NCBI GenBank assembly: GCA_905214715.1
Contig: CAJMMT010000002.1
Span: forward strand, 1-64,000
DNA: 64,000 nt
Reading direction: 5' to 3'
From: an uncultured bacterium
Lineage (GTDB): Bacteria > Bacteroidota > Bacteroidia > Bacteroidales > Muribaculaceae
In this document: in pieces, positions 42,850-52,337 of the stretch
Position numbering within the stretch: the stretch's first letter is position 1
Layout: each line of letters starts with the position of its first letter
The notes under the pieces: generated by a model
The model's database searches: none
Told to the model about the DNA's origin: nothing
What the model saw: the letters and a program-made list of their open reading frames with translations, nothing else
Made by a program: the position numbers and the translations under genes

Positions 42850-45297
42850 ATGTCAACACCCATTATATCAGAAGAAGACAACATAGACTACTCATACCTC
42901 GACCTGCTGAACGAACAGCAGAGAGCCGCGGTAACATACAAGGACGGCCCGGCGCTGGTGATTGCCGGGGCCGGCTCCGGTAAAACACGGGTGTTGACCT
43001 ATAAAATAGTGGATCTTCTGCGCCACGGCTACAATCCCGGCCGCATAATGGCGCTGACATTCACCAACAAGGCGGCGCGGGAGATGAAGGAACGTGTGGA
43101 GGCTATGGTCGGCACATCGGTAGCATCCAGACTATGGATGGGTACCTTCCACTCCATCTTCCTCAGAATATTGCGCCGCCATCCGGAAGAGACAGGTTAC
43201 AAACCGGGATTTACCATCTACGACACGGCCGATTCCCGCTCTCTGATAAAAAATATAGTCAAAGATCTCGGGCTTGATGAGAAAATATATAAACCTGCCG
43301 TAATAGCTTCGGCAATATCCAACGCCAAGAATGCCCTGATATCTCCCGGGCAATACCTGCGCGATAAAGACAACTACGAGGCCGACAGGGCGGCACGCCG
43401 GCCTATGACAGGACGCATATATCAGATATATCAGGAACGCTGCCGGGTTGCGGACGCGATGGATTTTGACGACATACTGTTCAACATGAATCTGTTGCTC
43501 AGAGACTACCCTGCCGTGTGCCGGCACTATCAGGAGTTCTTTCAATACGTGCTTGTCGACGAATATCAGGACACCAACTTTGCCCAGAGTCTTATCGTGT
43601 CGCAGCTTACCGGATACCACCGTAATCTATGTGTAGTTGGCGACGATGCGCAAAGCATCTACTCTTTCCGTGGCGCCAACATCGCCAACATCCTGAACCT
43701 TGAGAAAAGGTATCCCGATTTACGCATATTCAAACTTGAACGGAATTACCGCTCCACGCAAAATATAATAAACGCCGCCGGCTCGTTGATAGCCAAGAAT
43801 ACACGCCAGATGCCCAAGAACGTGTTCAGCGAAAACGAGGAGGGCGAGAAAGTGAAGGTCATATATACATATACGGATCTCGACGAGGCTTTTATGGTGG
43901 CCAATCTTATCGCACAATCGCGGCTCACAAATCATGATTCACTTGCCGATTATGCCGTTCTCTACCGCACCAATGCCCAGAGCCGCGTGATAGAAGAGTC
44001 GCTGCGCCGCCGCAATATCGCATACCGCATATACGGGGGCCAGTCTTTCTATCAACGCAAGGAGATAAAGGATGCCATCTGCTATTTCCGGATGGCCATC
44101 AACCCTGACGATGACGAGGCTCTCCGCCGCATTATCAACTACCCTGCGCGAGGAATCGGCGAGACTACCATGAAGAAGATTCAGGCCGCGGCCATAGCCT
44201 CGGGTGCCTCCATGTGGCAGGTTATATCAAACCCCACGCAGTTCAATCTGGCAGTCAACGCCGGCACATTGCGCAAACTTGACGCTTTCCGCGAGATCAT
44301 AGACGAGTTTATCGCCGACAACGGCAAAGGTTCCTCAGCTTACGAATTAGGACAACTCATATACAACCGTACGGGTATCCTTTCATCTCTGCTGCATGAG
44401 ACCACACCCGAGATTGTATCGAAACAGGAGAACCTCGCCGAACTGCTTGCAGGTCTGAAAGATTTCAGCGAGCAAAAGATGGAAAGCGGTGAAGGCAATG
44501 CCGACATGCTGGCCTTCCTTTCGGAGGTTTCGCTCGCCACAGACCAGGACAATGACGATGATGCCGACACTCCGAAGGTTACACTGATGACGGTTCACGC
44601 CGCCAAAGGGCTTGAATTCAACCATATCTATATAGTCGGCGTTGAGGAAGAGCTGTTTCCGTCGGCAATGTCCATGAATTCGGTGTCGCAGGTCGAAGAA
44701 GAACGCAGATTGCTATATGTGGCCATAACAAGGGCCAAGAAGACATGCACCATCACTTATACAGGCAACCGCATTCGCAACGGCCAGACGGTGGCCCCGC
44801 GTCCGTCGCGTTTCCTGCAGGATATGAACCCCAAGTATCTTACGGTGCAATCAAGCAACGTAATGCCGAATAATAGCCGTGCATCGGCCTTCAACCCTAC
44901 TGACAACTACATAAGAAAGGAACGTTACGGCTCCTATTCGTCAGTTCAGGGCAGAAACACGGTGGGGAAATCCACTTCCGGCGGATGGCTTAACCGAGCC
45001 AATCCCTTGTCGCCCGGCTCTTCCGTACGTTCCGAGGGAGGACAGCGGTTGCGCCGTCTCGGCGAAGGAGTTTCCGCACCGGCACCCTCAATGCCGGTGG
45101 CCGCCGGAGAGATGGGTTACCATGCTCCGTCGGAACTGAGCGAGGGTATGAGGATAATACATTCCCGCTTCGGGAAAGGCACAATCTCGGCCGTAGGTAA
45201 GATTTCAGGAGAAGATGGAATAAAGGTTACTTTCGACCAGGTGGGAGAAAAAAAAATGATTCTAAAATTCGCGAAATTCAAAATTGAAGAGCAATGA
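42850..45297 (+). CDS. UvrD/PcrA superfamily I DNA helicase
   Basis: 815 aa. Motif I AGAGSGKT, motif Ia TFTNKAAREM, motif II VLVDEYQDTN, motif III GDDAQSIYSFRGA, motif IV LERNYRST, motif V TVHAAKGLEF and motif VI LLYVAITRAKK are all intact. The C-terminal tail has a Tudor-like SRFGKGTISAVGKISGEDGIKVTFDQVG, as in PcrA. 3'-5' helicase in repair and replication restart. It overlaps nspC by 4 bases. Confidence 0.96.
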   Translation: MSTPIISEEDNIDYSYLDLLNEQQRAAVTYKDGPALVIAGAGSGKTRVLTYKIVDLLRHGYNPGRIMALTFTNKAAREMKERVEAMVGTSVASRLWMGTFHSIFLRILRRHPEETGYKPGFTIYDTADSRSLIKNIVKDLGLDEKIYKPAVIASAISNAKNALISPGQYLRDKDNYEADRAARRPMTGRIYQIYQERCRVADAMDFDDILFNMNLLLRDYPAVCRHYQEFFQYVLVDEYQDTNFAQSLIVSQLTGYHRNLCVVGDDAQSIYSFRGANIANILNLEKRYPDLRIFKLERNYRSTQNIINAAGSLIAKNTRQMPKNVFSENEEGEKVKVIYTYTDLDEAFMVANLIAQSRLTNHDSLADYAVLYRTNAQSRVIEESLRRRNIAYRIYGGQSFYQRKEIKDAICYFRMAINPDDDEALRRIINYPARGIGETTMKKIQAAAIASGASMWQVISNPTQFNLAVNAGTLRKLDAFREIIDEFIADNGKGSSAYELGQLIYNRTGILSSLLHETTPEIVSKQENLAELLAGLKDFSEQKMESGEGNADMLAFLSEVSLATDQDNDDDADTPKVTLMTVHAAKGLEFNHIYIVGVEEELFPSAMSMNSVSQVEEERRLLYVAITRAKKTCTITYTGNRIRNGQTVAPRPSRFLQDMNPKYLTVQSSNVMPNNSRASAFNPTDNYIRKERYGSYSSVQGRNTVGKSTSGGWLNRANPLSPGSSVRSEGGQRLRRLGEGVSAPAPSMPVAAGEMGYHAPSELSEGMRIIHSRFGKGTISAVGKISGEDGIKVTFDQVGEKKMILKFAKFKIEEQ

Positions 45298-46463
45298 CCG
45301 ACAATATAACCGATATATCGCAGATACCCACACCCTTCTACATCGTATATGAAGAGCGTATGGTGCGCAACCTCGAAAAGCTGAAAGGTGTCGCCGACGC
45401 CACGGGAGTGAAGCTGATAATGGCCTTCAAGGCCAATGCCCTGTGGAAGACTTTTCCTGTGATAGCCCGTTACTTCAAGGCTTCCACGGCCAGCTCTCTC
45501 AACGAGATGCAGCTGTCGCTCGACTATCTGCAGGGCGATGTTCATGCATACTGCCCCGTATATACCGAAGAGACTTTCCCTAAGTTCTTAGCCGGATGCA
45601 GCCATATAACTTTCAATTCGCTGGCCCAGTTCCATAAGTTCATGCCGCGCATCAGGGAATGGAACGCAGCTCACCCGGACCGTCAGGTTTCTCCGGGACT
45701 AAGGGTAAATCCGAAATGCTCCGTGATCGAAACCGACATATACAACCCGTGTGTGGTAGGCTCCCGTTTCGGCGAGGGACCCGAGACTATGAAAGGACCG
45801 TTGCCCGACGGACTCGAAGGTCTTCATTTCCATGCGTTATGCGAAAGCGACAGCAGCGATTTGGAGAAAGTGCTCGAGAGTTTCCGCACTCACTATGGCC
45901 ATCTGATGCCCCGGCTGAAATGGCTCAACATGGGTGGCGGCCATCTGATAACCCGCAAGGATTATAATGTGGAGCTGCTTATCTCTCTTCTCAAAGGTCT
46001 GAAGGCCGACTATCCGCATCTGGAAATAATAATGGAACCCGGATCGGCGTTCACATGGCAGACAGGAGACCTGATTACAGAGGTTCTCGACGTAGTGGAA
46101 GACGGGGGCATACGCACAGGTATCATAGACGCTTCGTTTGCCTGCCACATGCCGGACTGCCTCGAAATGCCTTATAAACCGGCTATAGAAGAGGCCCTCC
46201 CCGATGATTCTGACAAGGGCCTGGCTTATAGACTTGGAGGGAATTCATGCCTGAGCGGCGATTTCGTAGGCGACTGGCGTTTCGCCGAACCTTTGGAGGC
46301 GGGGTGCCGTCTTACTTTAAAGGACATGAATCATTATACCACTGTTAAAACCAACATGTTCAACGGCATACAGCATCCTTCCATCTGGTTCCAGCCATCG
46401 GAAGGAGCGCCGGTATTGTTGAGGGAGTTCACTTACGCCGACTATCGCGATCGGATGGACTGA
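45294..46463 (+). CDS. nspC: Carboxynorspermidine decarboxylase
   Basis: 389 aa fold III PLP enzyme. PLP-binding Lys46 in FKANALW, GLRVNPKCS, LHFHALCES and MEPGSAFTWQTGDLI (acidic and glycine-rich phosphate site). Decarboxylates carboxynorspermidine or carboxyspermidine in polyamine synthesis. No partner dehydrogenase is near, so the pathway is split across the genome. Its ATG overlaps the pcrA stop (ATGA), so translation is coupled. Confidence 0.93.
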   Translation: MTDNITDISQIPTPFYIVYEERMVRNLEKLKGVADATGVKLIMAFKANALWKTFPVIARYFKASTASSLNEMQLSLDYLQGDVHAYCPVYTEETFPKFLAGCSHITFNSLAQFHKFMPRIREWNAAHPDRQVSPGLRVNPKCSVIETDIYNPCVVGSRFGEGPETMKGPLPDGLEGLHFHALCESDSSDLEKVLESFRTHYGHLMPRLKWLNMGGGHLITRKDYNVELLISLLKGLKADYPHLEIIMEPGSAFTWQTGDLITEVLDVVEDGGIRTGIIDASFACHMPDCLEMPYKPAIEEALPDDSDKGLAYRLGGNSCLSGDFVGDWRFAEPLEAGCRLTLKDMNHYTTVKTNMFNGIQHPSIWFQPSEGAPVLLREFTYADYRDRMD

Positions 46464-46465
46464 GG

Positions 46466-47149
46466 TCAGAAGGCTATACGTCCCTTCTTGGCCTGTTCAA
46501 GCATTTTTGTGCCTGGCACGAGATATATTTCCAGACGGCGGTTGCGGTCGCGGTTCTCCATAGAGGTGTTCTCGTCAAGTGGCAGCTCGTCGCCCATGGC
46601 GAATGGGAACAGATAGCGGGTATCGGAACCTGAGTTCTCGAACCAGTCGTAAACGGCATCTACGCGTTGCAACGTCAGTCGGTCGCGATACTCCTCCGAC
46701 CCGGTATTGTCGGTATGCATCACCAGCATCACCCTATACATGTCCGGGTCTTTCAGATAGCGTCTTATCGGCTGCAGATATTCGGCCGCTCCTTGTTTGA
46801 GTTCCGTGGAATTCGGAGCGAAGAGCAGATGAGCCGGTATGGTGAGCAGAAGCACCTCGCGGTTACGGAAGGTCTCCACGGTACATTCTCCCTTGGGATT
46901 GTATTTGCCGTTCATCAATTTCGACTGGGCTTCGCGTTTCTGGAATTTCTGTATCAGTTCCGACTGCTTGCCTAACTCCACTGAGTTTACCATTTCGATA
47001 AAGGTCATGTTTGTCAGCTCGTCGAGAGGATTAGGATCCGCTCCAAAAGCAGGTTGCACACAGAAAAGCGCGGCTCCTGCGGTAACGATCATGGCAAATC
47101 CCTTTCTGGCAACCGTACGAGTTATATTTTTTAGTAGCTTTGCGTTCAT
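46466..47149 (-). CDS. OmpA-domain periplasmic protein
   Basis: 227 aa. Signal peptide (1-36, ending AFGA), a helical stretch and a C-terminal OmpA-like domain: LFAPNSTELKQGAAEYL, MLVMHTDNTGSEEYRDRLTLQRVDAVYDWF (in part), and NRDRNRRLEIYLVPG. No beta-barrel, so it would be a periplasmic murein-binding protein. Convergent with nspC, 2 bases apart; divergent from ruvX. Confidence 0.88.
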   Translation of the reverse strand: MNAKLLKNITRTVARKGFAMIVTAGAALFCVQPAFGADPNPLDELTNMTFIEMVNSVELGKQSELIQKFQKREAQSKLMNGKYNPKGECTVETFRNREVLLLTIPAHLLFAPNSTELKQGAAEYLQPIRRYLKDPDMYRVMLVMHTDNTGSEEYRDRLTLQRVDAVYDWFENSGSDTRYLFPFAMGDELPLDENTSMENRDRNRRLEIYLVPGTKMLEQAKKGRIAF

Positions 47150-47227
47150 AAGAGTATCGGGATGCAGGCATCTTCAGGTTGCCCGCGATATAATTTTAAC
47201 GACACGGAAGGGGTGGATATTGAAAGA

Positions 47228-47662
47228 ATGAGCAGAATTTTAGCAATCGATTATGGTCGCAAACGCTGCGGCATAGCCGTTACCGACACCCTCAGGATAT
47301 CGGCCAACGGTCTGCCGACCGTACGTACCTGCGACCTTATGGCGTTCCTGAAAGATTACTTTTCACGTGAGGATGTGGGGTTGGTGGTGGTAGGATTACC
47401 CAGACAGCTTAACGGCGAACCTTCCGAGAGCGCACGCTATATAGCGCCGTTTCTAAGGCAGATGGAGAAAGAGCTACCGGATATGCCGGTAGTCCGCTTT
47501 GACGAGCGTTTCACCTCGACCATAGCCCACCGCGAGATGATAGCCGGCGGAGTGCCCAAGATGCGCCGCAGGGATAAGGAACTCGCCGACGAAATGGCCG
47601 CCACCCTTATCCTGACCGGCTTCCTCGACTCCCGGCTATACCAAGAAAAGTTTTGTCCATAA
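47228..47662 (+). CDS. ruvX: RuvX/YqgF family pre-16S rRNA nuclease
   Basis: 144 aa from ATG 47228 (MSRILAIDYGRKRCGIAV), rather than the 47162 start, which adds an unlikely N-terminus. The RNase H-like core shows LAIDYG (Asp), VVVGLP and FDERFTS (Asp/Glu) with an ADEMAATLIL end. Processes the 5' end of 16S rRNA. 79 bases after the OmpA-domain gene start (divergent). Confidence 0.92.
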   Translation: MSRILAIDYGRKRCGIAVTDTLRISANGLPTVRTCDLMAFLKDYFSREDVGLVVVGLPRQLNGEPSESARYIAPFLRQMEKELPDMPVVRFDERFTSTIAHREMIAGGVPKMRRRDKELADEMAATLILTGFLDSRLYQEKFCP

Positions 47663-47860
47663 ACTTTTTCTCGACTTGGCACACGTTTCTATTGAGTCGA
47701 ACACCGATTGTCAGGCAAAAAATATCCATAGTACCATTGGCTGGTGTAAAGCAGATTCTTCAAAACAGTCAAATAACAGAACACGGCAAAACTAATGAAT
47801 GGGATACAGCCAAACCACACAAATATCGAATGGAATTAGAGGTTATCCGGCGGTTTTCGC

Positions 47861-47868
47861 TAACTTTG
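47861..47868 (+). promoter_or_regulatory. -7 promoter box for def
   Basis: TAACTTTG, 20 bases before the def ATG. No clear -33 TTTG. Confidence 0.5.
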
Positions 47869-47887
47869 CAGATATATACGCTTTAGA

Positions 47888-48445
47888 ATGATTTTACCTG
47901 TTTATCTTTACGGCCAGCCGGTGTTGCGCCAGGTGGCCGACGACATCGAACCGGATTACCCGGAGCTGGATAAGCTTATCGACAATATGTTTGAAACCAT
48001 GTATAACAGCGATGGCGTGGGACTCGCCGCCCCGCAGATCGGCCTACCGATACGCGTCGTAGTTATAGACGGCTCTCCCCTTGCCGAGGATTTCCCGGAA
48101 TGCAAGGACTCCAAACTTGTTCTTATAAACCCTGAACTTGACGTTATCGAGGACGTTGACCCCGTGAGCCGTCCCGAAGGATGCCTATCGCTTCCCGGTG
48201 TCAACGAGAATGTAAAACGATATGAACATGTGCGCTTGAACTGGCTCGACCGGAATTTCGAGGAACATGAGCAGGAATTCACCGGATTCCTAAGCCGCAT
48301 AATACAGCATGAATGCGACCATCTCGAAGGCGAGGTCTTCACCGACCATATCGCCCCCATTCGCAAACAGCTTATCAAATCCAAACTCAACAATATCCAG
48401 AAAGGTAAGGTAGGTTGCTCCTACCGCACCAAAGCCGTCAAATAA
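47888..48445 (+). CDS. def: Peptide deformylase
   Basis: 185 aa with the three family motifs: GVGLAAPQIG, EGCLSLPG and QHECDHLEG, which supply the metal ligands Cys, His, His and the catalytic Glu. Removes formyl from new proteins' N-terminal Met. First gene of a unit with ettA, 7 bases downstream. Confidence 0.98.
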   Translation: MILPVYLYGQPVLRQVADDIEPDYPELDKLIDNMFETMYNSDGVGLAAPQIGLPIRVVVIDGSPLAEDFPECKDSKLVLINPELDVIEDVDPVSRPEGCLSLPGVNENVKRYEHVRLNWLDRNFEEHEQEFTGFLSRIIQHECDHLEGEVFTDHIAPIRKQLIKSKLNNIQKGKVGCSYRTKAVK

Positions 48446-48452
48446 TACCGTT

Positions 48453-50141
48453 ATGGCAGACGACAAGAAAATTATTTTCTCTATGGTGGGTGTCAGCAAA
48501 GTGATTCCCCCGCAACGACAGATACTGAAAAACATTTATCTCTCTTTCTTCTATGGAGCCAAAATCGGCATAATAGGTCTCAACGGTTCCGGTAAGTCTA
48601 CCCTGCTCAAAATCATAGCGGGCCTCGATAAGTCTTACCAGGGCAACGTTGTGTTCTCGCCCGGTTACTCGGTGGGCTATCTGGAACAGGATCCCAAACT
48701 TGACCCCGACAAGACGGTCATAGAGGTTGTGCGCGAGGGTGTGCAGCCGGTTATGGACCTTTTGCAGGAGTTCGACCGTCTCAACGAGGCTTTTTGCGAC
48801 CCGGATGTCCTTGAGAACCCTGACAAGATGGAGGCTCTCATGAACCGTCAAGCCGAGCTTCAAGACAAACTCGACGCCTGCGATGCCTGGAACATAGACA
48901 ATAAACTTGAACGGGCCATGGACGCTCTGCGTTGTCCGCCAGACGACCAGAAGATCTCGACTCTCTCGGGCGGCGAACGCCGACGCGTGGCTCTCTGCCG
49001 TCTGTTGCTGCAGCAACCGGATATTCTTCTGCTCGACGAGCCTACCAACCATCTCGACGCGGAATCGATCGACTGGCTCGAACAGCATCTGCAACAATAT
49101 CCCGGCACCGTCATCGCTGTTACACACGACCGTTACTTCCTCGACCATGTGGCCGGATGGATTCTGGAACTGGACCGTGGCGAGGGAATACCCTGGAAGG
49201 GGAATTATTCCTCATGGCTCGACCAGAAAACCAAACGTCTGGCCCAGGAAGAGAAACAGGCGTCGAAACGTCGCAAAACACTGGAACGTGAGCTGGAATG
49301 GGTGCGTATGGCCCCGAAAGCGCGTCAGGCAAAGAGCAAGGCGCGTCTGTCAAGCTACGACCGTCTGCTTAACGAAGACCAGAAAGCACGCGAGGAGAAG
49401 CTCGAGATTTACATTCCAAACGGCCCTCGCCTTGGCAACAAGGTGATTCTCGGTCATGAACTCGAAAAGAGTTTCGGTGATAAGATGCTGTTCTCGGGGC
49501 TCGATTTCATGCTTCCCCCTAATGGCATTGTAGGCGTTATCGGTCCCAATGGTGCCGGCAAGACCACCCTCTTCAAACTCATCATGGGATTGGAAAAGGT
49601 CGACAAAGGAAGTTTCGAGGTTGGAGAGACCGTGAAACTTGCCTATGTGGACCAGAATCACAAAGACCTGTCGCCCGAAAAAACGGTTTATGAGGTTATA
49701 TCGCAGGGTGTGGATTCGTTCCGTCTCGGAGGCCGTGATATGAACGCCCGCGCCTACCTGTCTAAATTCAACTTCACAGGTGCCGATCAGGAGAAGAAAA
49801 TCGGAGTGCTTTCAGGTGGGGAACGCAATCGCCTGCACTTGGCAATGGCATTGAAAGAGGAGGGCAACGTGCTTCTGCTCGACGAGCCTACCAATGATAT
49901 AGATGTCAACACGCTGCGTGCCCTTGAGGAAGGTCTTGAGAATTTTGCAGGTTGCGCTGTGGTTATCAGCCACGACCGCTGGTTCCTTGACCGTATAGCC
50001 ACCCACATACTGGCATTCGAAGGCGACAGCAAGGTAACTTTCTACGAAGGGTCATATTCCGATTACGAAGAGTTCCGTCGCAAGCGCGACGGTGCCGATG
50101 CCACGCCCCACCGCATCCGCTACCGTAAACTAACCGACTGA
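48453..50141 (+). CDS. ettA: ABC-F translation factor EttA
   Basis: 562 aa, two ABC cassettes in one chain: Walker A GLNGSGKS and GPNGAGKT, signature LSGGERRRVALCR and LSGGERNRLHLAM, Walker B LLLDEPTN twice. The linker with RMAPKARQAKSKARLSSYDRLL (in part) is the EttA P-site interaction motif. It gates entry into elongation in response to ATP/ADP. E. coli EttA is 555 aa. Co-transcribed with def; followed by a strong terminator. Confidence 0.95.
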   Translation: MADDKKIIFSMVGVSKVIPPQRQILKNIYLSFFYGAKIGIIGLNGSGKSTLLKIIAGLDKSYQGNVVFSPGYSVGYLEQDPKLDPDKTVIEVVREGVQPVMDLLQEFDRLNEAFCDPDVLENPDKMEALMNRQAELQDKLDACDAWNIDNKLERAMDALRCPPDDQKISTLSGGERRRVALCRLLLQQPDILLLDEPTNHLDAESIDWLEQHLQQYPGTVIAVTHDRYFLDHVAGWILELDRGEGIPWKGNYSSWLDQKTKRLAQEEKQASKRRKTLERELEWVRMAPKARQAKSKARLSSYDRLLNEDQKAREEKLEIYIPNGPRLGNKVILGHELEKSFGDKMLFSGLDFMLPPNGIVGVIGPNGAGKTTLFKLIMGLEKVDKGSFEVGETVKLAYVDQNHKDLSPEKTVYEVISQGVDSFRLGGRDMNARAYLSKFNFTGADQEKKIGVLSGGERNRLHLAMALKEEGNVLLLDEPTNDIDVNTLRALEEGLENFAGCAVVISHDRWFLDRIATHILAFEGDSKVTFYEGSYSDYEEFRRKRDGADATPHRIRYRKLTD

Positions 50142-50191
50142 GAGAGTCGTTTGAATTTAACTTCCTAAAAGATTGAAAATACAATATTTCC

Positions 50192-50228
50192 CCCGATTCC
50201 AACACGCCGTTGGCGTGTTGGAATCGGG
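50192..50228 (+). terminator. Terminator after ettA
   Basis: Perfect 17-base arms CCCGATTCCAACACGCC / GGCGTGTTGGAATCGGG with a GTT loop, then ATTTTTTAT. 51 bases after the ettA stop. Confidence 0.93.
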
Positions 50229-50342
50229 ATTTTTTATCTCTCTATCCGTAGGGTGCGCTTCGCTTACCCCACGGCTATTCTCTGAACGCCCTCTTCGGGG
50301 CGTTGGCCCATATTGTTCCTATCATCCGTATTATTCATAATC

Positions 50343-50450
50343 CTCACAGCTCTCATAGTACTCATAGTTCTCATAGCTCTCATAGTTCTCATAGTTCTCA
50401 TAGTTCTCATAGTTCTCATAGTTCTCATAATACTCATAGTTCTCATAGCC
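50343..50450. repeat. Tandem 9-base repeat (CTCATAGTT)
   Basis: Twelve units of CTCATAGTT with small variations (CTCATAGCT, CTCATAATA). Lies between the ettA terminator and the ABC operon promoter. A hydrophobic frame across it is an artefact of the repeat. Confidence 0.92.
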
Positions 50451-50484
50451 CTCGCCAAAAAAAATAAAAAAAATTCCCGTAAAA

Positions 50485-50516
50485 TTTGTTTTTTCTAAGA
50501 TTCGGTATTACTTTTG
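50485..50516 (+). promoter_or_regulatory. Promoter of the GntR-controlled ABC operon
   Basis: TTTG at 50485-50488, 20 bases, TACTTTTG at 50509-50516: a full match to the Bacteroidetes two-part promoter. The start lies near 50523, inside the palindromic operator, leaving a leader of about 110 bases. Confidence 0.85.
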
Positions 50517-50518
50517 CG

Positions 50519-50532
50519 GTGTACTATTACAC
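50519..50532. promoter_or_regulatory. Candidate operator of the YtrA-type repressor
   Basis: GTGTACTATTACAC, with outer arms GTGTA / TACAC. It directly follows the -7 box and covers the start point, where a bound repressor would block transcription. Further half-sites (ATACAC and GTGTAAG) occur up to 50580. The regulator encoded in the operon (52338) would be the likely ligand; not shown. Confidence 0.5.
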
Positions 50533-50633
50533 TAATACACTATTTCACTACTCTTATGCAATGGTGTAAGGCGTGTAAGTGCTCTATCAAACAGACAATA
50601 ATTTTTTAGTATTATAGTATTAGTATTGTTATT

Positions 50634-51488
50634 ATGATTTCAATTCAGAATCTTAGTTTCCGCTACAGTTCGCGCCGTCCTCCCGTTATCTCCGGCATGA
50701 CGGCCGAACTTGAACCGGGCAAGATCTACGGACTTCTCGGCCCCAACGGGGCCGGAAAGTCCACCTTGCTCTACCTTATCGCCGGTGCCCTTATCCCCGG
50801 TCAAGGACGTGTGCTTATAAATGATACGGACTCACGCCTGAGACTCCCGTCCACAATGGCTTCTTTCTTTATTGTGCCGGAAGAGATGGACTTACCCAAA
50901 ATCTCACTGAAAAAATATATAGCGGTCAACGCTCCTTTCTATCCGAAATTCGATAACGGAGTCATGAACCGCTGCCTTGAGACGTTCGGCTTTGACATCG
51001 AGCGTACGCGCAACCTTAAAAGCCTGTCAATGGGCCAACGTAAGAAAATAATCATCAGTTTCGCTTTCGCATGCCAGACAGAAATACTTCTGCTTGATGA
51101 ACCCACAAACGGCCTTGACATACCGGGGAAAATGGCTTTCCGTCAGCTTTGCGCTTCCCTTATGACTGATGATCGAATGATGATCATCTCCACCCATCAA
51201 GTGCGTGATCTCGATCAAATTCTCGACCATGTGATGGTCATGAACCTGCAATCTCTAATATTCTCGCGATCTACAGCCGAAATACAGTCAAAACTCGCTT
51301 TCCTGAACAATATCAACAGAACAGAAGCAGACGGAGCACTCGCTTCAATTCCCTCCCCCGGCGGTTTTGATATAATGATTCCCAATGAATCCGGCTCTGA
51401 AACAGAAATTAATCTCGAACTCCTGTTCGGATACGCTCTCCAGAATCCACACAAACTAAACGAAATACTCGATAACGATGGACAATAA
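50634..51488 (+). CDS. ABC transporter ATP-binding protein
   Basis: 284 aa. Walker A GPNGAGKS, signature LSMGQRKK, Walker B EILLLDEPTNGLD and the His switch STHQ are intact. Cassette of the type found with YtrA-regulated efflux or antibiotic-response transporters. Overlaps the permease gene by 11 bases. The substrate is unknown. Confidence 0.92.
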   Translation: MISIQNLSFRYSSRRPPVISGMTAELEPGKIYGLLGPNGAGKSTLLYLIAGALIPGQGRVLINDTDSRLRLPSTMASFFIVPEEMDLPKISLKKYIAVNAPFYPKFDNGVMNRCLETFGFDIERTRNLKSLSMGQRKKIIISFAFACQTEILLLDEPTNGLDIPGKMAFRQLCASLMTDDRMMIISTHQVRDLDQILDHVMVMNLQSLIFSRSTAEIQSKLAFLNNINRTEADGALASIPSPGGFDIMIPNESGSETEINLELLFGYALQNPHKLNEILDNDGQ

Positions 51489-52308
51489 TAGATTCAGCAT
51501 TCATCGGATGATTCTTTACATCCGGCAGCACCTCGCCGTTCATGGCACTAAACTGCTGTTCGCCATAGGTCTGATTTTCGGTGCATATCTGGCTGTGGTG
51601 CTCTTCGACTCTTTAACTTCACAATATCGCTATATAAACGCGACTCTCGACGGCAAAGACATACAATGGCAAGGAATATGCAATGTGTTCATAGCGGCCA
51701 TGTTTATAGTGTCATGTGTCGCTGGCTCCATATTCTATGTGGCCTATGGTTCAGACCGTAGCAGATTACAGACACTTACCATCCCGGTCAAGCAGATAGA
51801 ACAATTTTGCGCATATTTCATAATATACATTGTCGGTTCTTTCGTTATCGTTTCTTTGTATGGAGTGGTAATAGACTGGCTGCGCGTGGCGGCTTTGAAG
51901 CTCTTTACACCTTTCGGAGAATATGCGCATCCTGTTCCGCTATCGACTTTGTTCGCTATAGGAGAAGAGCCACTCAATGCCGACACGATGAAATACCTGA
52001 TTGTATGGTGGGGCTTTATTTTCCTGTTCCAGTCTGTTTTCGTAGTCGGGAGCATCTACATTCCCCGCAATTCTTTCCTCATAACCGGATGTGTGCTTTG
52101 GGGCATCTCTATGATTACAGGTATTCTCGGATATCTCGGCACCAAAGTATTCTACGGTTCCGCACCGACGCAACTGAGAGTATTCGAGTATGATACTACC
52201 CCACAGACAATCGCCATAAAAGTTCTCGTATTTTTGATACCTATATTATTCCTTTATTGGCTCAGCTATTACCGCATGAAACAGACGGAAGTCACAAACC
52301 GCTGGTAA
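51478..52308 (+). CDS. ABC transporter permease
   Basis: 276 aa with six or so hydrophobic segments (for instance LLFAIGLIFGAYLAVVLF, CNVFIAAMFIVSCVAGSIFY, YFIIYIVGSFVIVSLYGVVI). No family-specific motif seen; position and size fit the ABC-2-like membrane partner of the preceding ATPase. Followed by the GntR gene after 29 bases. Confidence 0.82.
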   Translation: MDNNRFSIHRMILYIRQHLAVHGTKLLFAIGLIFGAYLAVVLFDSLTSQYRYINATLDGKDIQWQGICNVFIAAMFIVSCVAGSIFYVAYGSDRSRLQTLTIPVKQIEQFCAYFIIYIVGSFVIVSLYGVVIDWLRVAALKLFTPFGEYAHPVPLSTLFAIGEEPLNADTMKYLIVWWGFIFLFQSVFVVGSIYIPRNSFLITGCVLWGISMITGILGYLGTKVFYGSAPTQLRVFEYDTTPQTIAIKVLVFLIPILFLYWLSYYRMKQTEVTNRW

Positions 52309-52337
52309 GCCTGCAAGCGTCTTTTTTATGACACATT

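Noticed and set aside
50313..50498. Very hydrophobic small frame (repeated LIVLIVLI)
   Set aside because: It is produced by the 9-base tandem repeat read in one frame; no signal, start context or conservation is expected.
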